The translations under genes were made by a program, and so were the position numbers. A DNA stretch of 64,000 nucleotides from Saprospiraceae bacterium (GTDB lineage Bacteria; Bacteroidota; Bacteroidia; Chitinophagales; Saprospiraceae), in the NCBI GenBank assembly GCA_026129545.1, contig JAHCHX010000001.1:2665501-2729500 (forward strand), written 5' to 3'. Positions within the stretch are counted from its first letter, which is position 1. Each line of letters opens with the position of its first letter. Below the pieces are notes generated by a model that was given only the letters and a program-made list of their open reading frames with translations, was not told where the DNA came from and made no database searches. This document shows positions 36,062 through 43,810 of this stretch, piece after piece.

Positions 36062-36814
36062 TTATTTACCGCCAGTGGTGTTGTCCGCCTCATCCTCACC
36101 CTCGAAGATGAGTAGTTTGACCCGGCGGTTCCACTTGCGATTTTCTGGCAGGTCTTGCTTGACGCCTTCGCTGATTTCCTCCGAGTTGGGTGCCAAAGAC
36201 TCTGCCTCACCAAAAATTTTGATGAACATCCTATCTGCCCGCACGCCCTTGCCGATGAGGTAGTTGCGAGCGGCGCGAGCGCGGTTGCCCGCGAGTTCCA
36301 TATTGGCGGTGGCGCTGCCTACTCCATCGGTGTAGCCTTCTATTTTCAATTTGAAATCGCGATTTTCTTTGAGTCTTGCACACACCCAATCGAGCGCCTC
36401 TTTTGCTTCGGCGTCGAGGCTGTGTTTCCCAAAATCGAAAAAGATGTTTCGCTCTTTCTCTGTGCCTTTGAGCAACTGGGCATAAGCCTTCCCATTGCGC
36501 AAGTAGGGGCAATGGGTTTCGTTGAGTGCTCTTTCTTCCTCCAAATCAATGATGATGGCATAGGGAAAGCCTTTGCCTATCATCTCCGCCTGTATTTTTT
36601 CCGCGTCCTCGCGAGTGAGGCAAGCACTCGCAAAATACTTGTGCATCCCCATCTGGCTGGTGCAAGCGATCTTCTCAACACCTTTTTCCTTGAAAAAGGC
36701 ATCGGGCATTTTTTCGGAATACGCGGCGATTTGAACGAGGAACTCCTGAGCTGCCATGTCGGCGAGAGGGGCGATGCAAAGGGCAAGCGCGAAAAGGGTA
36801 GCGGTTTGCTTCAT
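36062..36814 (-). CDS. OmpA-family protein with SPOR-like N-terminal part
   Basis: The 250-residue protein has a signal peptide (MKQTATLFALALCIAPLADMAAQ), a first domain (about 24-95, EFLVQIAAYSEKMPDAFF and KYFASACLTREDAEKIQAEM) that looks like a SPOR peptidoglycan-binding repeat, and a C-terminal OmpA domain (about 120-240). The latter has FFDFGKHSLDAEAKEALDWV, IEGYTDGVGSATANMELAGNRA and NRKWNRRVKLLI. It likely binds cell wall in the periplasm. The SPOR call is less sure than the OmpA call. Confidence 0.85.
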   Translation of the reverse strand: MKQTATLFALALCIAPLADMAAQEFLVQIAAYSEKMPDAFFKEKGVEKIACTSQMGMHKYFASACLTREDAEKIQAEMIGKGFPYAIIIDLEEERALNETHCPYLRNGKAYAQLLKGTEKERNIFFDFGKHSLDAEAKEALDWVCARLKENRDFKLKIEGYTDGVGSATANMELAGNRARAARNYLIGKGVRADRMFIKIFGEAESLAPNSEEISEGVKQDLPENRKWNRRVKLLIFEGEDEADNTTGGK

Positions 36815-36852
36815 GTGCGGGGAGGGTGTTTGTGTGCGTTGAAAAACTAATG

Positions 36853-36860
36853 CAAAAGTA
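36853..36860 (-). promoter_or_regulatory. Probable -7 box of the OmpA-family gene
   Basis: The reverse strand reads TACTTTTG, 38 bases before the ATG at 36814. Confidence 0.35.
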
Positions 36861-36904
36861 GTACGCCTCGCCGGAAATGAATGTCTTTGGTATCAAACAG
36901 TTCG

Positions 36905-37567
36905 TTAAGAATGTGTCGCTGGTATGATGCCTGCCACGAGTTTGTAGTGCAGCCCCTCATGCAGGATGCCCAACGAGAGGCATAGGTAAAGTCGCGGCGC
37001 GTTTTTCAGAAAGTCTTGGTCAAATTGAATCTCGCGCAGGAAAATGGGGTCGGTCACGGGCAGGTTGTATTGATTTTTGTTGAAATCAAAATGTAGGCGG
37101 ACGTGGGGCTTGTCGGGCTTGGAGGGGCTGTGCTTTATGGCAAATCGGAAGTCAACTACCTTGATAAGTGTGAGGGATTCGGACAGTTCGCTGGCTTCTT
37201 CGACCGAGACGGCGTTGGAGGCATTGCCGAACAGAAAGGGTTGGTATTGGTCGCACAGTGTTTCGAGTTCTTGGGCTGGAAAAACGCCTTTTGTTTTCAA
37301 AGAATTAGGGTTGAACAACACGTTTTCTACTTGATGGCCCTCTGGCACGGGGTCGAAAACGTCCATTTCCACGACATCGAGCAGTTTCAATTTGTAGGAG
37401 AGGCGGGAGTCAATTTCGCCGTGCGGCGTGTCGGCGCTCACCGGACGAATCCAGCGCGGCTTGTCATGCTCGTTCCAAAGCGGTGTGCCGTTGTGACATT
37501 CAATCCCGGCGACGCAGCGGCCGCCTTCTTTGTACGAATTGGCGAGGCAAATGAAGGTCGTTTTCAT
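36905..37567 (-). CDS. Probable dual-OB-domain protein, end of the phoH-DUF488 operon
   Basis: This 220-residue protein has no signal or membrane segment. The start MKTTFICLANSYKEGGRCVAG with IECHNGTPLWNEHDKPRWIRPVS, followed by an LLDVVEMDVFDPVPEGHQVEN strand-rich stretch, resembles proteins annotated as dual OB domain-containing, which often sit beside DUF488 genes. If right, it may bind nucleic acid or nucleotides through two OB folds (about 15-110 and 130-220). It is last in the operon, 51 bases behind the short DUF488 gene. The ATG at 37567 is preferred over a TTG three codons upstream. The family name is from memory of such sequences and moderately sure. Confidence 0.62.
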   Translation of the reverse strand: MKTTFICLANSYKEGGRCVAGIECHNGTPLWNEHDKPRWIRPVSADTPHGEIDSRLSYKLKLLDVVEMDVFDPVPEGHQVENVLFNPNSLKTKGVFPAQELETLCDQYQPFLFGNASNAVSVEEASELSESLTLIKVVDFRFAIKHSPSKPDKPHVRLHFDFNKNQYNLPVTDPIFLREIQFDQDFLKNAPRLYLCLSLGILHEGLHYKLVAGIIPATHS

Positions 37568-37618
37568 GGTTTTCAACTTTTAAATGAGGGAATTGGGAGA
37601 ATGAGACAATCACTCAAA

Positions 37619-38059
37619 TCACACCAAATGAACAATCTCGATTTCGGGGCGCACGGCTTGAAAATACTCGGCCAGCAGACGGCGATGGCAATGTTCGGGG
37701 CCGTGTTCGCTGCACAGGAGGCAGTGGCGGTGGAGGCTTTCGATGTCGGTTTTTTGGGCGACTTTGCGGCGGTCGAGCAAGTCGAGGTATTCGGTGGCGT
37801 ATTCGTCCCAAGAGAGTTTTTTGTCGCGGTATTGGGAGAGCAGGTCTTTGGTGGGGGCAAAATCAAGGTTGTGCTCGTAGCCCATGCCGCCGACTGCTTC
37901 GGCGAAAAAGGCCAAGTCTTGCCCTTTGGCGAATCCGGCGAGTTGTGACACGTTGTTGATGCGTGTGTCCACGATTTTGGTCACGCCGCCGTCGCGAAGC
38001 AAATCGAAAAACTGTCGAGCGGATTTGTTCGTGAAGCCGATGGTATAAAGCTTTATCAC
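37619..38059 (-). CDS. DUF488-domain protein, short form
   Basis: The 146-residue protein is a DUF488 family member: KLYTIGFTNKSARQFFDLLRDGGVTKIVDTR at the start and the family signature LCSEHGPEHCHRRLLAEYF near residue 115, with the invariant Cys, Glu, Cys, His and Arg. The biochemical role of DUF488 is unknown; the Cys-His cluster suggests a metal or catalytic site. It starts with GTG two bases behind the stop of the Rpn-like nuclease gene, so translation is coupled to it. It is only distantly similar to the long DUF488 protein in the same operon, so it is not a recent duplicate. Confidence 0.88.
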   Translation of the reverse strand: MIKLYTIGFTNKSARQFFDLLRDGGVTKIVDTRINNVSQLAGFAKGQDLAFFAEAVGGMGYEHNLDFAPTKDLLSQYRDKKLSWDEYATEYLDLLDRRKVAQKTDIESLHRHCLLCSEHGPEHCHRRLLAEYFQAVRPEIEIVHLV

Positions 38060-38061
38060 GG

Positions 38062-39036
38062 TCAGGACTGTTGCAGCGAGGCACGCACTTTTTTGACCTT
38101 TTCAAGAGAGACATCCAACAGGTCAGCGATTTCTTCGTCGGGCATCTGCGGGCGCTTGAGCATGATTTGCCGGATGGATTTTTCCATGGCCACCTCCATG
38201 CCTTTTTCCATGCCTTTTTCCATGCCTTCTTTCTGAAACTTCTCTCTGAATTGCTCAATGACGGTCTTTGCCTTTTGTTCCTGAGGCTGGGGCAATGCAG
38301 TTGCGATTTCCATAAAATCCTCCGTTTTAAGAGATGAGATGTGCTGAACGAAAAGCCATGTGAGGTCGAACAACAAGAGCAGCGCTTCGTCTCTCACGTT
38401 TTCGTCCACAAAAATAACGATGTCGCGGTAATGTTTGCGGAAAAAATTGTCGTCCCAAGCGCGTTTCATGGCTAAAAAAATGTTGCGCAGTAGGGAGAAC
38501 TCTCTTATCGCCAGTATTTCATCGCGGCTCATTTTCTGCAAGTTTACCACGAGAAAGTCAAAGGCAGGGATAAAACGGGCGAGCTCGCCGGGAATGGCCC
38601 CATAAAGCGAGTGGAGTGGTTTGGGGTTCCAAGCGTCCTCGCCATGATAGAAAAGAATCGGAATGGTCAGCGTGAAGTTTTCCCTGTTTTGCCTCACGTC
38701 TTCCTCCTGTGCACCAGTCAAATAGCGTCCCACTTGGGGATAGACCATGCGCCCCGGATGAGTGCTTTTGTGCTCGAATAGCACACATATCCGCGCCTTC
38801 TGCCCTCTTTCGTAATCGCAGACATAAACCAAGTCTGACATTGACTTCCGCAGTTTTTCATCAATATAAGTATCGGAAGCAAGTGTCAAGGTGTCGAGGT
38901 CCATTTTTTCCAAAATTTCTTTCGGTACCGCGAACTCGATAAGTTGGCGCGCCGCCTCGACGATGCCAAAAACGCTCTTGAAATAGGTGTCGAAAGGGTG
39001 AGGAGAGTGAAGGAGGGCGAGGATTTTTTCATTCAT
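38062..39036 (-). CDS. Rpn/PD-(D/E)XK nuclease family (transposase-like) protein
   Basis: The 324-residue protein belongs to the Rpn / YhgA-like / PDDEXK group, nucleases linked to recombination and, in some cases, to phage defence. The core shows HPFDTYFKSVFG, the first acidic position in SDLVYVCDYERG, and CVLFEHKSTHPGRMVYPQVGRYL, where E-x-K (VLFEHKS) is the catalytic strand. The C-terminal region carries EGMEKGMEKGMEVAMEKS, encoded by a 12-base tandem repeat. It lies 29 bases behind the long DUF488 gene. Such genes are often multicopy and may be mobile, but no inverted ends are seen around it. Confidence 0.85.
   Translation of the reverse strand: MNEKILALLHSPHPFDTYFKSVFGIVEAARQLIEFAVPKEILEKMDLDTLTLASDTYIDEKLRKSMSDLVYVCDYERGQKARICVLFEHKSTHPGRMVYPQVGRYLTGAQEEDVRQNRENFTLTIPILFYHGEDAWNPKPLHSLYGAIPGELARFIPAFDFLVVNLQKMSRDEILAIREFSLLRNIFLAMKRAWDDNFFRKHYRDIVIFVDENVRDEALLLLFDLTWLFVQHISSLKTEDFMEIATALPQPQEQKAKTVIEQFREKFQKEGMEKGMEKGMEVAMEKSIRQIMLKRPQMPDEEIADLLDVSLEKVKKVRASLQQS
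38184..38231 (-). repeat. Tandem 12-base repeat inside the Rpn-like gene
   Basis: Four units of ccatgccttttt (plus-strand reading; the first and last vary) encode the repeated GMEK peptide. Copy number could vary by slippage in steps of four residues without a frameshift. Confidence 0.7.
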
Positions 39037-39065
39037 GGTTGTCGGTTTTTAGGCTTGACGGGTGG

Positions 39066-39683
39066 TCAAATCTGCTCTTCGGTGTCTGCGTCGGCGCTGA
39101 ATGGCGAGAATGCCACGTCTTTGTTGCGCAGCAAGTATGCGTGTGACACTTGTTCTTCCAACGAGGGTGCGAACGGCAGCTGCTTGTGGTATTTTTTCAG
39201 AAGTTGGTTTTCGAGTTGGAGGTTGGTTTTCAGGGTTTTGTCTTTCAAAATGTGTTTTACCTCAAAGCCGTTTTTTTCCAAAAAACCGGAAATCATGGAA
39301 AAGCGATGACAGTCGAAAGGGTCGGCCTCAGAACACATGAGCGCGATGGAGTAGCCCTTTTCAAGGCCGGCGCGCAGACGCGCCACGCCACTTTTGAAAT
39401 CCTCTGTTTGTCGCACTTTCTCGAAATCAACTTTGCCCTCCTCGTCCAGCAGTTCGGGAGCTGTGTGTCTTGCGCCGAACTCTTTGCCGAAATGGAGATA
39501 CTGGATGTTTTTGCCCTTTAAAAATTCGGACAGAGCCACCTTGTTGAATTGCGGAAACCGCCCGCTCGCTGGCACGCTGCGCACATCCACGAGGCAATTG
39601 ACCCCAAAATGCTGGAGCAAATCGGCGAAGGCTTCCGGCTCATGGTTGGAGTGGCCGACGGTGTAAACGACTGCACTGCTCAT
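39066..39683 (-). CDS. DUF488-domain protein, long form
   Basis: The 205-residue protein starts VVYTVGHSNHEPEAFADLLQHFGVNCLVDVRSVPASGRFPQFN, typical of the longer DUF488 group, and has the signature LMCSEADPFDCHRFSMIS near residue 128. The middle KEFGARHTAPELLDEEGKVDFEKV is shared by this subgroup. Its ATG overlaps the stop of phoH (ATGA), so it is translationally coupled to phoH. A C-terminal tail of about 45 residues after the signature is rich in charged residues. Function is unknown. Confidence 0.9.
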   Translation of the reverse strand: MSSAVVYTVGHSNHEPEAFADLLQHFGVNCLVDVRSVPASGRFPQFNKVALSEFLKGKNIQYLHFGKEFGARHTAPELLDEEGKVDFEKVRQTEDFKSGVARLRAGLEKGYSIALMCSEADPFDCHRFSMISGFLEKNGFEVKHILKDKTLKTNLQLENQLLKKYHKQLPFAPSLEEQVSHAYLLRNKDVAFSPFSADADTEEQI

Positions 39684-40744
39684 GCTTGACCTGACTTTGA
39701 TGGCTCGCCATTAGGTTTTGCATCTTCAAGTTCCTCCTTGTCAGCGTTTTGCTCCGCCTTCTTGCGCTCCTTGCGGGCACGCTCCTCGGCCTCTATTTTT
39801 TCGTAAGCCTTGATAATTTCCTTTACGAGACGGTGGCGCACCACGTCTTCGGTCGTGAGATTGATGACCGCGATGCCGTCCACGTCGCCGAGCATCCCGA
39901 CGGCTTGGCGAAGGCCTGATTTTTGGTGGCCTGGCAGGTCAATCTGGCTCAAATCGCCCGTGATGATGCACTTGGCCGAAGGGCCGAGGCGCGTGAGGAA
40001 CATTTTGAGTTGGAGCGGCGAGGCGTTTTGCGCTTCGTCGAGGATGATGTAGGCGTTGTCCAAAGTGCGACCGCGCATGAAGGCGAGCGGCGCGATTTCG
40101 ATGACGCGATTTTCCATGAAAAAATTGAGTTTGTCCATGGGCAACATATCATCGAGCGCGTCGTAGAGCGGGCGCAGGTAGGGGTCCACTTTTTCTTTCA
40201 AATCGCCGGGCAGGAAACCAAGATTTTCGCCCGCTTCGACGGCAGGGCGGGTCAGCACGATTTTTTTGACCAACTTGTTTTTTAGCGCCCGCACGGCGAT
40301 GGCGACCGCCGTGTAAGTCTTGCCTGTACCCGCCGGGCCGAGCGCGAACACGATGTCGTTCACCTCGCACACCTCAACCATGCGCTTTTGATTGCGTGTT
40401 TTGGCCTTGATGGGCTTGCCATCGCGCCCGAAAAGGATGGTGTTGCCACTCGCGCCGTCGCCATTGACGGGGATGCGCACGTCGAAGGGATTTTCGCCGC
40501 CCATGAGGTCGGCCACCGTTTGCACGGGCAGTTCGTGATGTTCGCGCAGGTAGCGCGCCATCATCTCGAATTTGGCTTTGGCCGCTTGGGCATCCTTCTT
40601 TTCTCCGGTGATTTTCAGATTGTTGCCACGCGACGTAATCGTGACATCGGGGAAGGCTTTACGCAAAAGATTTAATTTTGCGTTGTTTTCGCCGAACAGC
40701 TCCACAGGGTCAACGCCCTCGACGGTGAGAATGATTTCGCTCAA
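39680..40744 (-). CDS. phoH: PhoH-family ATPase
   Basis: PhoH proteins are cytoplasmic RecA/helicase-like ATPases, thought to act on RNA. The 354-residue protein has an N-terminal KH-like region (residues about 1-75), Walker A GPAGTGKTYTA near 137, Walker B AYIILDEAQNASPLQLK and GDLSQIDLPGHQKSGLRQA, as in PhoH/YbeZ. The C-terminal 35 residues are highly charged (ERARKERKKAEQNADKEELED). YbeZ usually pairs with YbeY; here ybeY is 38 kb away. Four further genes follow it with little or no spacing. Confidence 0.95.
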   Translation of the reverse strand: MSEIILTVEGVDPVELFGENNAKLNLLRKAFPDVTITSRGNNLKITGEKKDAQAAKAKFEMMARYLREHHELPVQTVADLMGGENPFDVRIPVNGDGASGNTILFGRDGKPIKAKTRNQKRMVEVCEVNDIVFALGPAGTGKTYTAVAIAVRALKNKLVKKIVLTRPAVEAGENLGFLPGDLKEKVDPYLRPLYDALDDMLPMDKLNFFMENRVIEIAPLAFMRGRTLDNAYIILDEAQNASPLQLKMFLTRLGPSAKCIITGDLSQIDLPGHQKSGLRQAVGMLGDVDGIAVINLTTEDVVRHRLVKEIIKAYEKIEAEERARKERKKAEQNADKEELEDAKPNGEPSKSGQA

Positions 40745-40866
40745 ATTTTAGTCCTCTAATTTTTTTGGCAGCGGGAAGCGAACGGCGCTTAGCGGGTTGA
40801 TTTTCAGTGGTATTTTCGCGCCGGACTTCCTTGCCTTTTGTAAAAAACGAACCCCGCTTTTGCCCA

Positions 40867-40874
40867 CAAAAATA
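40867..40874 (-). promoter_or_regulatory. Possible -7 box of the phoH operon
   Basis: The reverse strand reads TATTTTTG, 122 bases before the phoH ATG. No closer box was found. Confidence 0.25.
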
Positions 40875-40954
40875 GAGTGGCGCAAGCGGATTTCCCAACA
40901 AAAAAACGCGCTATTAAGTTTCTTAAATTTCTCCGAACGAACAACTAAGCCAAA

Positions 40955-41725
40955 ATGCAACTCATCACCCTCACCACCGATTTTGGAACGCAGGATTTCT
41001 ACACCGGCGCGCTCAAAGGCGCGTTGCTCAGCCGTGCGCCGGGCATCTTGTTGGTGGATATTTCGCACGATATCAAGCCTTTCGACATCGTGCAGGGGGC
41101 GTTTGTGGTGCAAAATGTGTGGCGCGAATTTCCAGAAGGCACGATTCACCTCGTCGGCGTCAACTGTGTGTATCAGCCCGAATTTCGCTTCGTGGCCGCC
41201 CGCCATGAGGGACATTTTTTTCTCGCGCCCGACAACGGCTTGCTGACTTTGCTTTTTCAAAACCTTGACCCCGCCAATCTCCGCAATTTGCCTGCCGACG
41301 CGTCGGAGCATTTTGCCGTAAAATCCGTCTTCGCCGATGCGACGGCGCATCTTATCTCTGGCAAGCCCTTCGACGAGTTGGGCGAATTTGCCGCGCCGCT
41401 GCTGGAACGCATCAGCATTCAGCCTGTCATCACGCCCACGCGCATTCGCGGCACGGTGATTCATGTGGACAATTTTGAAAACGTCGTGGTCAACATCCGC
41501 CGCGAGGTGTTTGAAAAAAACCTGAACGGTCGCGCTTTTTCCCTCTTTTTCAAACGCAACGACCCCATCACGAAACTTTCGGAAAACTACTGCGACGTGG
41601 CGCCGGGCGAACAACTTTGCTTGTTCAACATGGCGGGTTTTCTCGAAATCGCGGTGAACATGGGCAAGGCCGCCACGCTGTTGGGGCTGAAAGTGGAGGA
41701 TGTGGTGGAGGTGGTGTTTGAATAG
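40955..41725 (+). CDS. SAM hydroxide adenosyltransferase (DUF62)
   Basis: This family is related to the SAM-dependent chlorinase/fluorinase but most members split S-adenosylmethionine with water into adenosine and methionine. The 256-residue protein begins ITLTTDFGTQDFYTGALKG with the Asp that binds the ribose, and has DISHDIKPFDIVQGAF, FLAPDNGLLTLLF and VIHVDNFENVVVNI. All these match the family. It diverges from phoH and stands alone. Confidence 0.92.
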   Translation: MQLITLTTDFGTQDFYTGALKGALLSRAPGILLVDISHDIKPFDIVQGAFVVQNVWREFPEGTIHLVGVNCVYQPEFRFVAARHEGHFFLAPDNGLLTLLFQNLDPANLRNLPADASEHFAVKSVFADATAHLISGKPFDELGEFAAPLLERISIQPVITPTRIRGTVIHVDNFENVVVNIRREVFEKNLNGRAFSLFFKRNDPITKLSENYCDVAPGEQLCLFNMAGFLEIAVNMGKAATLLGLKVEDVVEVVFE

Positions 41726-41825
41726 TCGGCCCTTGCTTTTTTCAAGATTTTTTTCCGTTTCCTACTCAACGAGCGCGGGAACTCCCACCTTTGCATGATA
41801 CTGCAAAACGAAAAACTTTCCTGTC

Positions 41826-43151
41826 GTGGAAACAACTGATTCTGCCGCCGCCATAACACCTCAAAAAAACGACAAGCGTGTCATCAATGGCTGGGCGTTT
41901 TTCGACTGGGCCAATAGTGCTTATGCGCTGGTCATCACTGTCGCTATTTTTCCGGGCTATTTTCTTGAACTAACCAACGACACGCTCAACGTGTTCGGCT
42001 TGCAAATGTCGAACAGCACCCTCTACGCTTGGAGCATCTCATTTGCCTATTTGGTCATCGCCGCCATTTCGCCACTGCTGTCGGGCATCGCGGACTATGG
42101 GGGCAAGAAGAAAGTCTTTCTTCGCTTTTTCACCACTTTGGGGGCCTTGGCCTGCATTTCGTTGCTGTTCTTCACTAGCATGAAAACCTTATGGGTAGGG
42201 GTGACGGGGTTCGTTTTGGCAACGATTGGCTTTGCCGGCGGGATTGTGTTCTACAATTCGTTTTTACCGCTCATCGCCACCGAAGACCGCTACGACGATG
42301 TCAGCGCGAAAGGTTTTAGTTACGGGTTCATCGGCAGTGTCATCTTGCTGGTTGTCAATCTTATAGTTATCATGAACTACGAGTGGTTCGGCTTCTCCGA
42401 CGGTTTGCAGGCCGTGCCTACCGCTTTTGTCATGGTTGGCCTGTGGTGGATAGGGTTCGCGCAGATTCCGCTGCGGCGCTTGCCCAACGACGCACCACCC
42501 ACTACCCGCGAGAATCTGTTGACCAAGGGCTACGAGGAAATAAAAAAAGTGTGGCGAGTGGTGAAGGGCGACTCGAACACAAAGGCTTTCCTGTTCGCTT
42601 TTTTCTGCTACAACGCGGGGGTGCAGGCAGTGCTTTTTCTCGCATCCACGTTCGCGGAAAAAGAGCTTCACTTCGACACGCAAAGGCTCATTTTCTTGGT
42701 ACTGATTCTCCAAATAGTCGCCATCGGTGGTGCTTGGGCTTCGGCGAAACTCTCTGGGCGGAAGGGCAACAAATTTTCGATGATGACCATGCTCATCATC
42801 TGGACGGGCATCTGCATAACGGGATATTTCGTGCAAACGGGTCTCGATTTTTACCTGCTCGCAGGGGCGGTCGGGCTGGTGATGGGCGGCATTCAGTCGC
42901 TTTCAAGAGCGACTTACGCCAAACTTTTGCCTGAAAACACGCCGGACACCGCTTCCTACTTTAGTTTCTACGACGTGATGGACAAGATATCTACGGTGGC
43001 GGGCACTTTTGTGTTTGGGTTTGTGGAAAATATCACGGGCGGGATGCGCAACAGTGTGGCTGCTTTGGCGGTGTTTTTTGTGATAAGCTTGGCCGTTTTG
43101 GCCGCTGTCAAAATCAGGCGAATGAAAAACGCCCACCATCCGGCTGTGTAG
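41826..43151 (+). CDS. UMF1-type MFS transporter
   Basis: The 441-residue inner-membrane protein has about 12 hydrophobic segments. The opening INGWAFFDWANSAYALVITVAIFPGYF and the motif LSGIADYGGKKK are typical of the UMF1/Vps22-like (Atg22-like) branch of the major facilitator superfamily. Substrates are not established for the bacterial members. The start codon is GTG at 41826; no ATG fits upstream and the next one would remove the first helix. A terminator hairpin lies 8 bases behind the stop. Confidence 0.9.
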   Translation: METTDSAAAITPQKNDKRVINGWAFFDWANSAYALVITVAIFPGYFLELTNDTLNVFGLQMSNSTLYAWSISFAYLVIAAISPLLSGIADYGGKKKVFLRFFTTLGALACISLLFFTSMKTLWVGVTGFVLATIGFAGGIVFYNSFLPLIATEDRYDDVSAKGFSYGFIGSVILLVVNLIVIMNYEWFGFSDGLQAVPTAFVMVGLWWIGFAQIPLRRLPNDAPPTTRENLLTKGYEEIKKVWRVVKGDSNTKAFLFAFFCYNAGVQAVLFLASTFAEKELHFDTQRLIFLVLILQIVAIGGAWASAKLSGRKGNKFSMMTMLIIWTGICITGYFVQTGLDFYLLAGAVGLVMGGIQSLSRATYAKLLPENTPDTASYFSFYDVMDKISTVAGTFVFGFVENITGGMRNSVAALAVFFVISLAVLAAVKIRRMKNAHHPAV

Positions 43152-43158
43152 CAAAAAA

Positions 43159-43203
43159 GCGAAAGGCAGAAGGTCCGCAACCGAACTTTCTGCCTTTCGC
43201 TTT
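43159..43203 (+). terminator. Terminator of the UMF1-type transporter gene
   Basis: A 13-base-pair stem (gcgaaaggcagaa with ttctgcctttcgc) is preceded by a run of six A and followed by TTTC on the plus strand; the T run is short. Confidence 0.55.
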
Positions 43204-43686
43204 CATCAAACAATTGTTTACCAAGATTTTCGAAGGTGTTTCTTCAACGAAAATTGTGGTGAGGAGACCAGCCCTACCCCCCAGACGGACTGGTCCCTCG
43301 CCACGGGTTCAAGGCCACATTTGACCTTAAATCTTATGGAAACTTTGATTCCACCATTCGTTTCCCCGAATCGCCATCGCTGAAAACTTTTGGCGACCCG
43401 CCGCGCACAAGCGCAGTTCGATTAAGACAAGTACTGTGCCAATTAGCCATGCCAATTTGCCCTCGTCTCACATATTTTCCGACGTAATTTTTTTTACAAC
43501 CTTTTTTAGGTAGTCTCCAAAACCCCTGTTTTTCAGCCTTTTGAAAACCTTCGAATACCGCGCAAGACATTTTGACAGTCAAAATTCGGCTGGCATACCC
43601 TTTGAAAACGGGGATTAGGCCTCGTTGCCCATTTTTCACACTCTGAACGATTGCTTTAATAGCGATACCGCTCCCGAGGACTGCAC
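43204..43686. other. Intergenic stretch without a recognised gene
   Basis: The minus strand has a 101-codon open frame at 43334-43639, but its product is basic, lacks any known motif and has no promoter-like box, so I do not call it. Near 43377 the phrase gctgaaaacttttggcg resembles the end of the element at 47437-47556 and may be a degraded relative. Confidence 0.4.
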
Positions 43687-43769
43687 TTCAAATGGTCGCA
43701 AGTAAATCAGAACCCTGTGGGCGCACACGCCTGAACAGCGTTACGGCGTACGAAAGACGACCATTTGAA
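43687..43769. repeat. Dispersed inverted repeat (family TTCAAAT-GTCGCAAGTAAATC), copy 1
   Basis: Arms 43687-43698 (ttcaaatggtcg) and 43758-43769 are perfect complements. The left half continues caagtaaatcagaaccctgt, which recurs with few changes at 53788-53848. It lies 42 bases upstream of htpG. Confidence 0.65.
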
Positions 43770-43810
43770 ACGCAAGAGAGCCAGACAACTCACTCAACCC
43801 ATCAACAATT

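Noticed and set aside
38184..38231. Short tandem repeats as a CRISPR array
   Set aside because: The units are 12 bases long without spacers and are in frame within a coding region.
43334..43639. Minus-strand open frame of 101 codons between the UMF1-type gene and htpG
   Set aside because: The product is basic and without motifs, no promoter-like box is present, and part of it overlaps repeat-like sequence.
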